Source: Erodium maritimum (taxonomy: Eukaryota > Streptophyta > Magnoliopsida > Geraniales > Geraniaceae). Taken from it: a stretch of DNA of 64,000 nucleotides. The stretch spans positions 12,972,001 to 13,036,000 of the forward strand of contig OY997588.1 of assembly GCA_963921825.1 (NCBI GenBank), written 5' to 3'. Every line of letters begins with the position of its first letter. Within the stretch, counting starts at the first letter, position 1. The notes beneath the pieces were generated by a model. That model did not search any database, was not told the DNA's origin, and saw nothing but the letters and a program-made list of their open reading frames with translations. Position numbers and translations under genes: made by a program. Below, in pieces: positions 11,881 to 23,035 of this stretch.

Positions 11881-13519
11881 GGCACACCCAAATGCCACCA
11901 GTATTATTATTGTTCTATAAGTTCACTTATCCTATTTCTATTGTTCGATACGTTCACGTATCATACGACACCACTAAGTGTCGCCTGCATTTCTAGTGTT
12001 CGATAAACTTACTTATCCTACGACACTACTAAGTATCACATGCATTTCTACTGTTAACTTTCCCTAGTCAAGGCCGAGATCCGGCTACTTTTCCCTACCT
12101 CGTAACGCTTCCACAAAAATACACGCCCAAGCTCTGGCGTGCTCGCGATCACTCGCCTAGCTTCTCCTTTCCGCGGTCGGCGGCACGATCTAATAAGATC
12201 ACAATTCAAACACTTTTTAAGTTCGCATGCAAAAACTGAATTTAAAGAATTAGACGCCCAAACGCAACCCCGGTAATGTCGATCACTCCCAAACTTCCCA
12301 ATTACTCGACATTGTCAATAATGGGCCCGGAAGGGCCCGATTCGCCTTGCTCGGCGAATCTGCCCGGGATTGGAAAACGCCCTTCCGGGGCTCCGAAAAT
12401 TCCCGTTTTCTCTTAGAATAATTCAAGGGTTCCAATGTAATCGACAGAATCAATTTCCGACTTCCGAGCAATTTAATTCGCGTTTAAAGTTTCTAAACCC
12501 GTCATTTCCAACTTTTACAATTTAATTCCAAAATTCATTCCGGGTGTGAATTAACGACTTGGGGTTCGTCCAAAACCACCCGAACACGAAAACCCGAGAC
12601 CCGAGCACGTGGGTCCCACCCGGACATCAAGACCCGTGGGTGGCTGGACCGGTTTTGGGCCGGTTCACCACAATGGTGGCCGGTCCTAGCTCCGGCCAGC
12701 CACCACCCACGGTGGCCGGAGCTCCCCTGAGCCTCCGGTCACCGGAAACCGATCATTTTTCGCTCCAAAACGTTCCCAACGAACCCTAAACCTCGACTCA
12801 TCCATATTTAACCCGTTTAAACACAAACCCTAACTTTTAAACGTACCAAAACGAAAATCAATTAGGTTCTCACCGTAGGGAATGATGACGGGAGCTCGAT
12901 TCTTCAACCGTTGAGACGATCCGTTGGTTGGATCGTCGGGAAATCGACAAACCCTAGACTTCTTCTTCTCTTTTTCCCTTTCTCTTCTCTCCTTCTTCTC
13001 TTTTCTTTCTCTCTTATTTTTTTTTTTCTATAATGGCCGAACCTATCTATGTGGTCTTCCTTTTGTTTTGTTCAATATTACCTAACACCACCACTTGTGT
13101 GACAAGTGGCAAGTGGCTCCCACCCTTTAAACAAATATCTTTGAAGATATTTTTCTGTCAGATTCGCGAAATTCGGCCGTCTCGGGCCCCGAACGGGCCC
13201 ATTTTCCAAGAAATTACAAAATTTCACGGGCTACAAGGAAACGGCTCAACTAAGACCGCTGTAACGACGGCTAAGCTTTTTGGATCCAAAACGTCGCTCG
13301 GTTGACTTTTCCGGCAAAAAATCAACATTTCCCAAATTGGTCAAAAAGTTGCCCTGAGTCCCTCAGAACTCACTTTGGTCGATATCGGGGTCAACATAAG
13401 TCCGGTATGACCCTCGGGGTCAAATTTAGGTTCATTTAAGTGTCTGTCCCTAAATTTTTAAATTTTCCTGTTTTCCGCCGATTTGACTGGCGTTGATCGG
13501 GAGTGGTTCTTATATTATC

Positions 13520-14730
13520 ATCTTCATCACCTACTGTTGCGAGAAGCCCATTCTCAATGTATCTGCTTACAAGTACTCCCACTCAACTTTTTCATATGAT
13601 TTTCTCATGTCGACTTTCACTATTATTAGACCAACTCTGCACTGCCGTCGAGATCTATGAAGAAGCAATACTTTACAAAAAAAAAAGAATAATGTTATCT
13701 GATATAAACCTTCATTAAATGAAGCAGTGTTGGAATATGCAATTACAATATCAAACATTCCTTTCATCACGTTACCATAATTTAGTAACTATCTTGTAAA
13801 ACATATTACATAACTTTTTGGTTTGAACTCGTTCATAAATTAAGACCTTTTATTTTTAAGAATGAGTACCAAGTTGGTATCATTTAGAGAGCATGGTAAC
13901 TCACCAGTAACAAAGAAATGTTGAGCAAATTTCACCCTCTTATTCTTAATGAAGCTTCAATATCTTTGATAAAAAATCGGATTAAAACCATTTGGGCCAG
14001 ACAATTTTAAAGGATGCATACTAAAAAGTGTCCGTCTCCTCCCCCAAACCAACCTCAATAAACATTATAATCATCATAGAAGGGTATCGATATTAAGCCA
14101 CATACCTCATTTGTACCTTTCTCATTAGAGGAGAATAAGTTGTTGAAACAATTCTCCGTAGTACTAGTCAAACTGTTGTCTCATTTTACCTCATTTCCGT
14201 TACTATCTTTCTGGGAAACAATTTTTTTGAGCCGACGTCTGGTTGAGTCTTTCGTGTGAAAATACTTCGTGTTTTAATCCCCGTCGTTAAGAATTAACAA
14301 ACAAATAAGACTATATCAATATTTACTCTTAATCTTAGATTTTTCGCTCTTATATCATAACAAAATTAATAGTTAAACTAAAATGACATTGAAAACTAAA
14401 TTCAACACTCCCACCACGATGTTCTAAATATTTTTTTCATATGTTAACATGTAAATTTAGGTAACTTATAACGACGGGCTTCTACAACTAAAATGTCAAC
14501 TTTATTCGTTGGATATGGCCTTAGGCTTTATAACCATCTTATTATTCTTATATTTTCCCGATATGGGTTCAACACTCCCTCTATGTGTAGGAATGGACAT
14601 CTACACGTCGGTCATAGCAGGAATGGACATCTGCATATCGACCGGAGACCACATGGTGGAGGTGACAAACGGGTTGTGGCCCGAACCAACCATGATACAA
14701 TGTAAATTTGGGCAACTTATATCGGATCAG
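13520..14730. other. AT-rich spacer, nothing recognised
   Basis: No supported gene. The sequence is AT-rich with short open frames only. Confidence 0.45.
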
Positions 14731-14734
14731 GCTT

Positions 14735-15126
14735 CTACAACTAAAGGATCAAACTGATAGTTGAAGACCCAATTATAGTTATATTTTAACATGGGCCCTC
14801 ACAGACTAGCCTGTTTACAGGTTTGGAGTGAATTTTTAGGAGAGAAGAAGCCATTGAGAAGACATATAGAGTTGTCATATTTTGGGAAATTTTGATAAAT
14901 TGAGAAGAAACTAGTTATTTTTGTAGAGAGTGAGGTTTGAACCTGGTTCCGTTAGGAATCATGCTCTTATACCAAATTAGAGAACCAATTCAACTAAAAG
15001 TTTAAGCTTATAACTGAAGGCCCAATTATAGTTATATTTTAACACGCGTCCTCACGAACAAATCCGTTTATGGGTCTGCATGTGAAATATTTAGAAGACG
15101 AGAAGAGCTCATTGAAAAGAGAGATA
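14735..15126 (-). repeat. TRIM-like or short-LTR repeat, left part
   Basis: The string CCCAATTATAGTTATATT, an inverted copy of the repeat end, occurs at about 14767 and again at about 15020, roughly 250 bases apart. Between them, 14963-14974 reads GCTCTTATACCA; its complement TGGTATAAGAGC is one base from the initiator-Met tRNA primer site TGGTATCAGAGC. Direct repeats around a primer site fit a TRIM or other very short retroelement on the minus strand. The copia element has inserted at 15127, so the rest of this repeat continues at 21198. Confidence 0.45.
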
Positions 15127-15554
15127 TGTTGGGTTATTTTATAATCCAACGTGTGAGCTTACAAATTGGACAAATATATTTGGGGTCAATGATTCGTATT
15201 GGGCTACTAGTTGGAAAGCCCAATTTAAAACATTAATGAGTATGAGTTTTGTAATGTGTGATACCCATATAATTCTGATTAGAGTAATGAGCTTTATTCA
15301 GATTATATATATAAAGACATATTAGGGTTTTGTCCCCAAGATTAATCAATCGTCTTTCTTCTTCCTCCATCCCCATCTATTTAGTGAGAGCACATAGAGA
15401 GCATAAGGGATTAATCTGTGGAAGACCAAAACCATTCTTGTTCTCATCATCGACATGGAATCATCAGGTACGTTTTCTATGTTGTTCTATGTTTAAATCC
15501 CGATTGTTTGACTAAGCGTTGGATTCTTAAAGAGATTCGATTAGGGTTCTAACA
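15127..15554 (+). repeat. 5' LTR of the copia element
   Basis: It starts TGTT and ends AACA. A TATA-like run TATATATATAAA at 15304-15315 is the likely promoter. It differs from the 3' LTR at about ten sites, and five of the differences are A here against G there. Confidence 0.95.
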
Positions 15555-15556
15555 AG

Positions 15557-15568
15557 TGGTATCAGAGC
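15557..15568 (+). promoter_or_regulatory. Primer binding site (initiator-Met tRNA)
   Basis: TGGTATCAGAGC lies two bases after the 5' LTR and is the standard Ty1/copia primer site. Confidence 0.93.
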
Positions 15569-17480
15569 CACGCTTTTGTCGAATTATTGGATTTATTTGA
15601 GTGCTTGATTGTACGGTACTGTCGTGTTTTAAGAAGTCTGTTTTTGGCTTTGTTTTCATGACTTTGTCGATTGCCTTACATACTGCGAGCATATTTACAT
15701 AGTATATATGATTTGTATTGTGCCTTTTGTTCTCTGTTGACTTAGCCGAAACCTGTGGGTTTTGCTCCTATGTCATGATTACATTGCATGGGTTTACTGT
15801 GCTTCCTGTTTCGGCCTTTTAAAATATTGTTTTGTTGAAGCACCTAAAATCTTTTGCTTTCTGCCAGTGCTATCTTTTAGTATGTGTATGTATATTTATA
15901 TACATGTTGGTTTGGTTATGTTTTGACTGAAACCATTGGTTTTGACTGCGTAAGGTTGGTGTATTTCACCATTATCAAGTTGGTTAATATGTTCTGGTTA
16001 ATTTAGCCTTTGAAAATCCTTTGAAGATCACGGGTCTGTGGCTAATCTTTTTTGATTTGCTGTAATGGTTCAATATAGCTTTTATATATATACATATATT
16101 TATTTATATATGCTATATACCTTTACATGCTATTTTGACATGCGGCTGGAATTGAAAAGTTTTTTTTTTAGTTTTGCCGAGCTTGTTTCTGTGGCTTCCC
16201 TGTTATTTTTTTTTGTGAGCTACAGTATTGGTTAAGGCAACTTGCTGTTGATTGAGTTATGATTGCATGATGTTGGCCTTAAATATTTGTATATTTAATT
16301 TAAGGGTTCACCTTCTTGGTTCACATAACTACGTGTATGCTATTGAACATGGCTTTACAGAATCTGACTATGCCTTTGTTTTGTTACACGGTGATTGATG
16401 TGTATAAGGTGTTGGTCTATGATTTATTTCATGGATTTAGGAGGTGCTTAATTTAATTTTTAAGTTTTTGATATTTCATATCAAAATTTTAGATTTGGAC
16501 ACTTATTTATTTTGTCCCTTATTTTAAATGAGTAGATCGACGCATAAAGTTGCCAAAGTAACCTCTTGTGTGTAGGTTTATTTATTTTAAAATAACGGAA
16601 TGTGTGTGTTTATTGTTCACGCGGTCAATGCTCGGCCTAAAGGAAGGTCATTGATTGGCCGAACAATGGATACACGTATGGTGATATATGTGAATGATAA
16701 TATTACAGTAGTCATTTGTGATATATATTGAACTGTTAATATGTATGTATTTATGTTTATTCATACATACTGGTACTGTATATTTTATTCATATATCTAA
16801 TCAGTAAGTGTTTGAAATAATTTCACTTTTGATATTGATATCAAAATTTCAGTTTTGGGCACTTACTAATATTATTTTTGTCCCCTATTTTAAATGAGTA
16901 GATCGATGCATAAAGTTGCCAAAGTAACCTCTTGTGTGTAGGTTTATTTATTTTAAAATAACGGGATGTGTGTGCTCATTGTTCATGCGGTCAATGTATC
17001 GGCCCAAAGGAAGGTCATTGATTGGCCGAACAATGAACACACGTGTGGGAATGGTGTGTGACGATTGTAAAGTTTTCATGTGGATAACATACCGGCCCAA
17101 AGGAAGGTCATTGATTGGCCGAACAATGAACACACGTGTGGGAATGGTGTGTGACGATTGTAAAGTTTTCATGTGGATAACATACCGGCCCAAAGGAAGG
17201 ATGTTATTTGACCGAATTTATTGTCAGCACTTGATTTCTGCGTGCAAGAGTACCACTTATGAATTAATGATTCTATCCAAAGATAGACATTAATGTTGTG
17301 CTAGGTATCTTGGTTGTATGGGCCCATCACTTCGGTTGATTGAAAATTATGTATCACATGAGAATTGTTTGCTTATTCTTAATTTGTTATAACATGATTT
17401 TCAATGTTTGAGCTTATGTATTCATTTGTTCTGCATTGATAGTTATTGTATCTGCTGCTAATATCACTGCCAACATGAAT
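15569..17480 (+). other. Long untranslated leader of the copia element
   Basis: About 1.9 kb lie between the primer site and the first gag remnant. The leader is AT-rich and holds nested duplications. A segment of about 230 bases is duplicated with an offset of 366 (AGTAGATCGA at 16531 and AGTAGATCGATGCA at 16897), and a 93-bp tandem repeat follows. No structural protein is encoded. Confidence 0.7.
17000..17210. repeat. 93-bp tandem repeat in the copia leader
   Basis: Two copies (17000-17092 and 17093-17185), both beginning CGGCCCAAAGGAAGG, look identical. A third partial copy starts at 17186 and diverges after about 15 bases. As 93 is 31 codons, both strands stay open and show a 31-residue periodic peptide; I read that as a consequence of the repeat. 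Confidence 0.85.
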
Positions 17481-17486
17481 TCAATT

Positions 17487-17960
17487 CAATGTGCTTAACG
17501 GCACGAACTTTAGGAGTAATGTTCCATAAACATTTAGGGGCGGTATGCCAATTGAGGTCACTATAAGGGGTTTCCTTAAAGAAATTGAAAGTCGTTTTGC
17601 AAATAACGAAAAGGCTAAGACAAGCAAACTTTTAGCTGACCTTGTCCAGATGAGGTGTAAGGGTAAAGGAAACATAATGGAGTACGTTTTGGAGATGTCT
17701 AACATCGCTTCAAAACTTAAAGGGCTCAAGCTTGATCTGTCTGATGACTTGCTTGTGCATTTGGTCCTAATCTCACTTCATGCACACTATGTTCAGTTTA
17801 TAGTTAGCTATAATACTTATTAGGACAAATGGACTCTTAATGAGCTCATTTCTCATTTTTGTGCAAGAAGAGGATAGGTTGAAGCGTGAAAAGACTGAAA
17901 GTGCTCATGTTGCAATGACCTCAATGGGCAACAAAAGAAAGAGGATTAGTGATAAGGTAA
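17487..17960 (+). pseudogene. copia gag remnant
   Basis: A frame at about 17487 reads FNVLNGTNF, the usual start of copia gag, and then jumps past a deletion and a stop to GFLKEIESRFANNEKAKTS at 17572. This continues as the UBN2-type gag domain (MEYVLEMSNIASKLK, LLVHLVLISL). A TAG at 17821 and a frame change break it, and EEDRLKREKTESAHVA follows. The CCHC nucleocapsid knuckle that should come next is absent. Confidence 0.85.
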
Positions 17961-17974
17961 CTGCAGTGGGAAGT

Positions 17975-20260
17975 TCACATTCATACTTGTCTTTTGCCAA
18001 ATTCCTAGAGGAGTGCGGAATCGTCCCGCAATACACCATGCAAGGGCAACCTCGCATGAATGGTGTCGCGGAGAGGCGAAACAAAACTCTTAAGGACTTT
18101 GTGAGAAGTATGATTAGTCATTCTTCTTTACCAGAATCACTCTAGGGAGAGGTAGTTAAAACTGCGGCTTGCTTACTGAATAGAGTACCTAGTAAAGCAG
18201 TAGCTAAAACCCCTTATGAATTATGGACATGAAAAGGCCTAGTATTAGGCACTTGCACATTTGGGGTTGTCCAGCTGAGGCGAGGCATTACAGGCCACGT
18301 GAGGATAAACCGGATTCTAGAACGGTTAGTTGCTACTTTGTTGGGTATCCTAAACGGTCGAGGGGTTTTTAATTTTATGATCCCTCAACTAAGTCCTTTT
18401 TTGAAACGATAAATGCGAGATTTCTTGAGGATGTTGTGTTTGAGGGGGAGAGAGTTTTGGGAGTGTTGTCTTTGAAGAGGAATTCGTTCCTCTACCGGAT
18501 GTTGCTATAGACAATGTTCAACATGTTGACATTGTTCAAGACACAATAGAAGACAACAATGAGGATTCTCCTCTACCACTCTGTGGTCAAGTTCAAGAAG
18601 TTGTTCCTGGAGAGCAACCACAACTACCTCAAGAGGAAGTGCCGCTTAGGCGATCCACTAGAGACATGAGGAGTGTAATCTCTAGTGATTACATTGTATT
18701 TCTTCAGGAACACGAGTTTGACACATGGACAATGGAAGATGATCCAATCAACTTCCAATAGGTCAAACAGAGTGTTAATTGTCAAAAGTGGATCGATGCT
18801 ATGAATAATGAGATAAAATCTACGCATGATAATGGCGTTTGGAAACTCGTCAAGTTGTCTGAAGGTGCGAAGCCCATTGGTTGCAAATGGATATTTAAAA
18901 CCAAACGGGATTCGAAGGGCAATATTGAGAGGTATAAAGCGCGTCTAGTTGCTAAGGGTTTTACTCAAAGGGAAGGTATTGACTATAAAGAAACTTTCTT
19001 TGTTGTATCATCGAAATATTCTTTTAGAATAATAATGGCACTTGTAGCTCATTTGGATTTGGGTTGCATTAGATGGACGTTAAGACGGATTTTCTCAATG
19101 ATGAAATTGAGGAAATCATATATATGGTACAACCAGAAAACTTTGTATCAGGTGACTCAAAGTCTATGGTTTGTGAACTCAAAGGTCCATCTAAGGTCTC
19201 AAGCAGGCTTCCCGTCAATGGTATCACAAGTTTCATACTATCATTATCTCGTATGACTTTGAGGTCAATGTAGTGGATAATTGTGTATATCATAAGTTCA
19301 GTGGGAGTAAATTCATCTTCCTAGTGTTGTATGTCGACGATATTTTGTTGGCAAGTAGCGATATAGGTTTGTTGCTTGAAACCAAGAGATTTTTTAACGA
19401 AATATTTTCAAATGAAGGATCTTGGTGATGCAACTTTTTTGTTAGGAATCAAGATACACCGAGATCGCTCTCGTTGTATTCTTAGGTTATTACAAAAGAA
19501 CTATATCGAAAGGGTTCATGCCAGGTTTGGCATGCAAGATTGTGCACTAGAAGATACTCTCGTCGCTAAATGACACAATTTTAGTCTCAAACAATGCCCC
19601 AAGAATGAATTAGAAAGAAAGGAAATGCTTAAGATTCCATATGCTTCGGCTGTTGGGAGTCTTATGTATGCTCAGGTATGTACACGTCCAGATTTGGCGT
19701 ACATAGTCGGCATGTTGGGCAGATACTTAGTGACCTTGGTATGGATCATTAGAAAGCAGCAAAAAGGGTCATGAGGTACTTACAGAGAACAAAGGAATAC
19801 ATGCTCACATATCGAAAGTCAGAAAACTTGGAGATCATTAGGTATTCTGATTCCGATCTTGCGGGTTGTCAATATACTAGGAGATCCACCTCTGGTTATG
19901 TTTTTCTGTTGTCAGGAGGAGCTATGTCTTGAAGAAGTGCTAAGCAGACACATAGCTCATTCCACCATGGCAGCAGAATTCATAGCTTGTTATGAGGCAA
20001 CCAATCAGGCTATATGCCTGCGAAATTTTGTCACCGGGTTGCGGGTTCTAGATGGAATCGAAAGACCTCTAAAGGTCTATTGTGACAACCTTTCTGCAGT
20101 CATGTATACGAATAACAACAAAAGTTCGTCAAAGTATAAACACATTGACATCAAGTTTCTGGTTGTTAAAGAAAGAGTTCAGAGCAGGATAGTGTATATT
20201 GAGCATATAGGAACAAACTACATGCTAGCGGACCCACTAACTAAGGGCTTGACACCTTAA
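17975..20260 (+). pseudogene. copia pol remnant: integrase end, RT, RNase H
   Basis: Directly after the gag fragment the frame continues into the integrase C-terminal part (KFLEECGIVPQYTMQGQP, MNGVAERRN), so protease and the integrase front are deleted. RT follows from about 18780 (WIDAMNNEI, PIGCKWIFKTKRDSKG, YKARLVAKGFTQREG), with the catalytic YVDD at 19330-19341 (LYVDDILLA). RNase H covers 19859-20260 (HSTMAAEFIACYEAT, YCDNLSAV, ending ADPLTKGL). Frameshifts and stops interrupt each part. No open frame spans more than one domain. Confidence 0.92.
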
Positions 20261-20758
20261 GTGTTTCATGAGCATACTGCTCATATGGGTGTTGTCTTAA
20301 TTGACGATATGCGGTTTTAGTGGGAGTTTGTTGCCTATGTTTGCTATTCGGAATGACACTATACTTGTTAAGTATTCTGCAGAATAAAGTTGATGATATA
20401 ATTATCATTGTTACTCTGAATGTTTTGTCTTTCAATTGCGGTTTAACATTAGGTTTGAAAGACTAAATATTGATCTCAATTAAGCATTAAGGACCAAGTG
20501 GAAATAGGCATGAATGATATCTCATTGCATGGAATTTTCAGTCACACATCCATACTTGATCTATGTTATTGAATGTATTTGGCATGGTGATCATTGATGG
20601 GTCTAGTTACGATTGTTGTAGCAAATGCCGATTTGGTCTCATGTTGGTACATGAGATGGACCAGATTGACTAAGGGGGAATGTTTTAAGAATATTGACCA
20701 TTTTGTGCGCACATATAGTTTTCAAATATAATTGTCATTAGGAATCGATTTGTAGCCC

Positions 20759-20769
20759 AAGTGGGAGAT
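20759..20769 (+). promoter_or_regulatory. Polypurine tract of the copia element
   Basis: AAGTGGGAGAT abuts the 3' LTR, the standard copia plus-strand primer. Confidence 0.88.
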
Positions 20770-21197
20770 TGTTGGGTTATTTTATAATCCAACGTGTGGG
20801 CTTACAAATTGGACAAATATATTTGGGGTCAATGATTCGTATTGGGCTACTAGTTGGAAAGCCCAATTTAAAACATTAATGAGTATGGGCTTTGTAATGT
20901 GTGATACCCATATAATTCTGATTAGAGTAATGGGCTTTATTCAGATTATATATATAAAGACATATTAGGGTTTGGTCCCCAAGATTAATCAATCGTCTTT
21001 CTTTCTCCTCCATCCCCATCTATTTAGTGAGAGCACATAGAGAGCATAAGGGATTAATCCGTGGAAGACCAAAACCATTCTTGTTCTCATCATCGACATG
21101 GAATCATCAGGTACGTTTTCTATGTTATTCTATGTTTAAATCCCGATTGTTTGACTAAGCGTTGGATTCTTAAAGGGATTCGATTAGGGTTCTAACA
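20770..21197 (+). repeat. 3' LTR of the copia element
   Basis: 428 bp, same length as the 5' LTR, with no indels between the two by eye. It is followed by AGATA, the right target duplication. Confidence 0.95.
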
Positions 21198-21202
21198 AGA
21201 TA

Positions 21203-21386
21203 AAGACTGACCTATTAGGGGTAAATTAGATAAATAGATAGAAATAACATTTTTTTTTGTAAATAGTGAGGTTCGAACCCGAATTCGTGAGAAATCAAGT
21301 TTTGATAGTATATTAAAAAACCGACTGAATTAAAAACTCAAGTTGATCATTAATGTGTAATTATAGTTATAGTCTAACCTGATGGT
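21203..21386 (-). repeat. TRIM-like repeat, right part interrupted by copia
   Basis: At 21270-21280 the plus strand reads AGGTTCGAACCC, then about 90 bases on AATTATAGTTATAGTCTAAC, matching the repeat left of the copia element (14.9-15.05 kb) in content and order. The copia target duplication lies within this repeat, so the copia insertion is the younger event. Confidence 0.4.
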
Positions 21387-22153
21387 GTAGGCCCGCTGCC
21401 GAGGCCTCCGTGGTTGAACGAGGTTCAGGACAATGACCTCCAAGCTATAGAGGAGCCTGCATGGTTTAGACGTTTTGTTGAATGGATGGAAGTGAACAAA
21501 GAAATGCAAGAGCGTGCTATTAGAAGTCTGCTTGCGTCGTAACTCTATTAGGCGTTTATGTATTTTATTTTAGAAGTATGATTAATGATGTGTTAAAACA
21601 ATGTACTATTTCCAAACACATTATCTATGAACTATTTTGTGTTTATATACGGATTGTTTCATACAAGTTTCATGTGTAATGTCGATATGTTCATTGGGAT
21701 GAAAATAAATGATTTCGTATATTTGCTCACTTTACCAACGGATACAAGTCACTTGGATGACGGATGCGACATGTGTGGCTAAGGTTGTATCACTTGGCTG
21801 ACGGATGAGACATGTGTGGCTAAGGTTTTATCACTTGGCTGACGGATGAAACATGTGTGGCTAAAGTTTTCTCACTTGGATGACGGATGCAACATGCGTG
21901 GCTAAGGTTTTCTCACTTGGCTGACGGATGCAACATGTGTGGCTAAGGGTTACTCTCTTGGCTGATAGATACGAGTTACCTTATCTACGTATATTTTATC
22001 CGTCAGCCAAGTGACAACTTGGATGACGGATGCAGCATCTGTGGCCAAAGTTTTTTAACTTGGCTGACGGATGCCTGTATCCGTGGCTAGAGTGTCAAAA
22101 CTTTAGTGACAGATCTATTTTATCCGTTAGCCAAGTGGATTTCTGCAGTAGTG
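21387..22153 (+). mobile_element. CACTA (En/Spm) transposon 3' end
   Basis: The right border at 22153 reads, on the minus strand, CACTACTGCAGAAATCCACT, a typical CACTA terminal inverted repeat. Subterminal repeats containing CTTGGCTGACGGAT occur in direct and inverted form up to that border, as CACTA elements show. A frame ending at 21542 (NEVQDNDLQAIEEPAWFRRF, then VNKEMQERAIRSLLAS) looks like the C-terminus of an element-encoded protein. The left end and transposase core are missing, so this is a truncated copy. Confidence 0.75.
21750..21954. repeat. 41-bp tandem repeat, five copies (CACTA subterminal)
   Basis: CACTTGG recurs at 21750, 21791, 21832, 21873 and 21914, an exact period of 41. 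Each unit reads GACGGATG, ACATG, TGTGGCTAA in order with few changes. Inverted copies follow at about 22000 and 22120. Such arrays bind the transposase in En/Spm elements. Confidence 0.88.
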
Positions 22154-22654
22154 TGTATTATAAAGTTATTTTTTATTAACATAATGGTGTAAACCACTAT
22201 TTGCTCGACTCTCTCCCCTCGAATTAGTAACTTTATTGATATTTTATTTATTGGGTCTATAAGAAAGTAAAAAATAGGATAAATTATGTTGACATACCCC
22301 ATGCTAGAGGGAAAATCTAACAGTTGCCCATTGTATCTTACAAACTATGAGAACTAATCTTAGCCACACACAACTAAGATCCAACATTCACCATGATGCC
22401 ACATCATCATTCTAATCACACTCAAAATACACGCCACTTTTATCTTTTCTCACACAAGCAATGGTATAATTGTAATAACATGATGTCATGTGTACAAGTG
22501 TTCATTTTTTTTTGACCAATTCACTAATTTAATCATTCCCGATTTGTTTGGACTCTGATTAGCTTCAAACTTGCGCCAACATTTTTTTTTCCAAGGATTA
22601 TCTATCAAGTAGCATACTGAATATATTTTGAAGCACAAAAATAAATTTTTTATA
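22154..22654. other. AT-rich spacer, nothing recognised
   Basis: No gene or clear repeat seen. Confidence 0.4.
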
Positions 22655-23035
22655 TCGGGATGATAAAAATAATGTTGAGTGTTGATAATTTTTCACTAAT
22701 AAATATTTTATATCGAGGTGATCAAATTAGTGTTAAATGCTGATAAAAAAAACATGTACTGTGGTGATAAAAAAACACGTGATGAGGTGATAAAAATCAT
22801 GTTCAATTTTTATAATGAGGATAATAAATTAGTGTTTAGTGTTGATAAAAAAAACATTTGATACGATGATAAAACACATGTAATTTAGTGATAAACTGAG
22901 TGTTTAGTGTTGATAAAACTAGTGTTCAGTATTCATTAAAAAAACATATGATGTGGTGATAAAAATAAAGCTCAGTTTTGGAAAATGAGGTGATAAAAAT
23001 AGTGTTAAGTGTTGATAAAAATTACCCAAACATTT
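22655..23035. repeat. Degenerate AT-rich minisatellite
   Basis: GATAAAAA or GATAAAAT strings recur about every 20-45 bases, often followed by GTGTT(A/C)AGTGTTGATAA or ACATGTGATG. At least ten imperfect units are visible. Copies vary in length, which argues for an old decayed array. Confidence 0.6.

Larger units (their letters stand above)
10596..13514 (-). mobile_element. Probable solo LTR of a large LTR retrotransposon
   Basis: The block starts TGTCACGCCCCGAATTC and ends GTGGTTCTTATA, and is flanked by TTATC on both sides (10591-10595 and 13515-13519), a 5-bp target duplication. On the minus strand it ends GGGGCGTGACA, a common 3' end of plant Gypsy-type LTRs. The other end begins TATAAG where TGTAAG would be expected, one decayed base. 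GC content is far above the flanks. No gag, protease, RT or integrase motif is present in its 2.9 kb, hence a solo LTR formed by LTR recombination rather than a full element. A large non-autonomous element is the alternative. It holds two tandem-repeat blocks. Confidence 0.55.
15127..21197 (+). mobile_element. Ty1/copia LTR retrotransposon, internally deleted
   Basis: The element has two 428-bp LTRs (15127-15554 and 20770-21197), both TGTTGGG...TCTAACA. It has an exact 5-bp target duplication AGATA (15122-15126 and 21198-21202), an initiator-Met primer site and a polypurine tract. Gene order gag, integrase, RT, RNase H identifies Ty1/copia. I count about 10 LTR differences, roughly 2.3%, so the insertion is fairly recent. 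The interior is nevertheless non-functional: the front of gag, the nucleocapsid knuckle, the protease and most of integrase are missing, and the rest carries stops and frameshifts. It must have moved, if at all in this form, with proteins supplied by a relative. Confidence 0.95.

Noticed and set aside
11337-12006. Plus-strand ORFs with repeated HGHPQTQT-like peptides
   Set aside because: Created by the minisatellite and the 81-bp repeat inside the probable solo LTR. No codon constraint or start context.
16934-17293. 119-aa ORF with a 31-residue periodic sequence
   Set aside because: The 93-bp tandem repeat keeps both strands open. It lies in a retroelement leader and has no homology I recognise.
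18624-19293. Minus-strand ORFs within the copia pol region
   Set aside because: Antisense shadows of the RT coding strand, which shows YVDD and the conserved RT blocks.
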